DNA of 64,000 nucleotides from Desulfovibrio sp. (lineage in GTDB: Bacteria > Desulfobacterota > Desulfovibrionia > Desulfovibrionales > Desulfovibrionaceae). This document shows, one piece after another, positions 63,551-64,000 of this stretch. The stretch's first letter is position 1; the number at the start of each line of letters is the position of its first letter. The stretch lies in NCBI RefSeq assembly GCF_019422935.1, contig NZ_JAHZCJ010000001.1, positions 346,127 to 410,126 on the forward strand. Reading direction: 5' to 3'. The position numbers and the translations under genes are program-made. The notes under the pieces were generated by a model that had not been told where the DNA came from, did not search any database, and worked only from the letters and a program-made list of their open reading frames with translations.

Positions 63551-64000
63551 TCAAGCGGTCAGGCTTTCCAGTGTGGCTTGATACACGCCGGCAGGGATAT
63601 TCACCGTCACTTCCTGCCCGGTCTTGGGGCAAATAACTGTTTGTCCTGTGTGCCGGGTGTCGAGGCAGTCCCAACAGGCTTGCCCGCTGTCAAAGTCCAT
63701 TGCCGACGAACCGCCCTCATAGCGTTCACGCTGATACCGCAGCCCATGCCGCCGTATGTAGTCCCACACATCCGAGCGTTGCCAGTGCAGGAGAGGAGTA
63801 ACCCGCACCCCGCCACCAGCCGGAGCGATGGTTTCACCCTGCCACGGCTCCCCTTGGTTCATATCGCTCGTAAACGCGCATTTCAAAATGTCACTTGACC
63901 TTTGACCCGTAACGAACATATTCCACGCGCCTTTTAGTCCTTGAGGGGCCAATGGTGCCGACAAGATTTCATGCCGTGCGCAAGTGAATGGGCCAGAATC
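63551..64000 (-). CDS. Phosphoadenosine phosphosulfate reductase family protein, 5' end beyond the window
   Basis: The frame is open from the right edge to the stop at 63551, so at least 150 residues are visible and the start is outside. PP-loop ATPase/PAPS-reductase type features: FVTGQRSSDILKC (the arginine-serine loop), TPLLHWQRSDVWDYIRRHGLRYQREYEGG-like order, and a CWDC pair with an earlier CP (VICPKTG) that may bind a metal. Phages and genomic islands often carry this family for nucleotide or sulfur chemistry, including DNA modification. The PP-loop itself lies outside the window. Confidence 0.75.
   Translation of the reverse strand, partial: DSGPFTCARHEILSAPLAPQGLKGAWNMFVTGQRSSDILKCAFTSDMNQGEPWQGETIAPAGGGVRVTPLLHWQRSDVWDYIRRHGLRYQRERYEGGSSAMDFDSGQACWDCLDTRHTGQTVICPKTGQEVTVNIPAGVYQATLESLTA

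Overview
The window looks like chromosome of a Desulfovibrio-type sulfate reducer (Desulfovibrionaceae, anaerobic, moderately high GC). The inference rests on the mixture of oxygen-sensitive enzymes (a glycyl radical enzyme and its activase, a double-cubane reductase pair, an anaerobic radical-SAM haem-opening enzyme), several sigma-54 promoters with dedicated enhancer-binding proteins, hslU without hslV beside it, and overall gene style. No species can be assigned from the window alone.

Layout. 1-13.9 kb is mostly core: a cut-off membrane fusion protein, queE-queD (queuosine precursor), a YcaO-TPR protein coupled to a methyltransferase, prmA, an M23 peptidase, a pirin, a zinc ABC transporter (znuA-znuC-znuB), tpx behind a Fur/PerR-like box, hslU, then tRNA-Lys and tRNA-Leu. 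14.5-19.2 kb holds a GNAT acetyltransferase, an activase plus double-cubane reductase pair, and a diguanylate cyclase.

19.2-31.3 kb is a metabolic island built round a glycyl radical enzyme whose visible active-site pattern resembles the isethionate/sulfonate C-S lyases (IslA/HpsG type). It is followed by its activating enzyme, an amidohydrolase-fold protein that lacks the usual metal ligands, an MHS-type transporter and a PAS sigma-54 activator. The lyase gene and the amidohydrolase gene each have a -24/-12 promoter, and their upstream regions share an 18-bp palindromic motif, so the activator encoded alongside probably drives both. A DUF4037/TPR/DUF4125 trio and a beta-hydroxyacid dehydrogenase follow.

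31.5-42.8 kb: a HbpS/GlcG-like secreted protein, a MATE exporter and a DtxR-type regulator, then a long minus-strand operon for anaerobic haem acquisition and breakdown: hutW, TonB-dependent receptor, a full ECF transporter (S, T and fused double ATPase), hutX, flavodoxin and TonB. A DtxR-like 19-bp box precedes both the MATE gene and hutW, which suggests iron control by the neighbouring regulator. The ECF module where an HmuTUV-type importer would be expected is the most interesting architecture here.

43.1-55 kb: carbon-acid catabolism. A PrpR-like sigma-54 activator faces a sigma-54 operon (2-hydroxyacid dehydrogenase, MHS transporter, DmpG-like aldolase). Next is a complete L-rhamnonate cluster rhmR-rhmD-rhmT-rhmA in the same order as E. 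coli yfaXWVU, and then aspartate ammonia-lyase. 55-60 kb carries a subtilisin-type autotransporter flanked by decayed sequence and a 27-bp perfect hairpin.

From 60.0 kb to the right edge is a probable integrated element. It starts at a 16-nt tRNA 3'-end fragment (att-like) with the native terminator behind it and tandem 11-bp repeats beside it. It encodes a Panacea-type toxin-antitoxin pair, small unknown proteins, an excisionase-like HTH protein, a secreted protein and a PAPS-reductase-family protein cut by the window edge.
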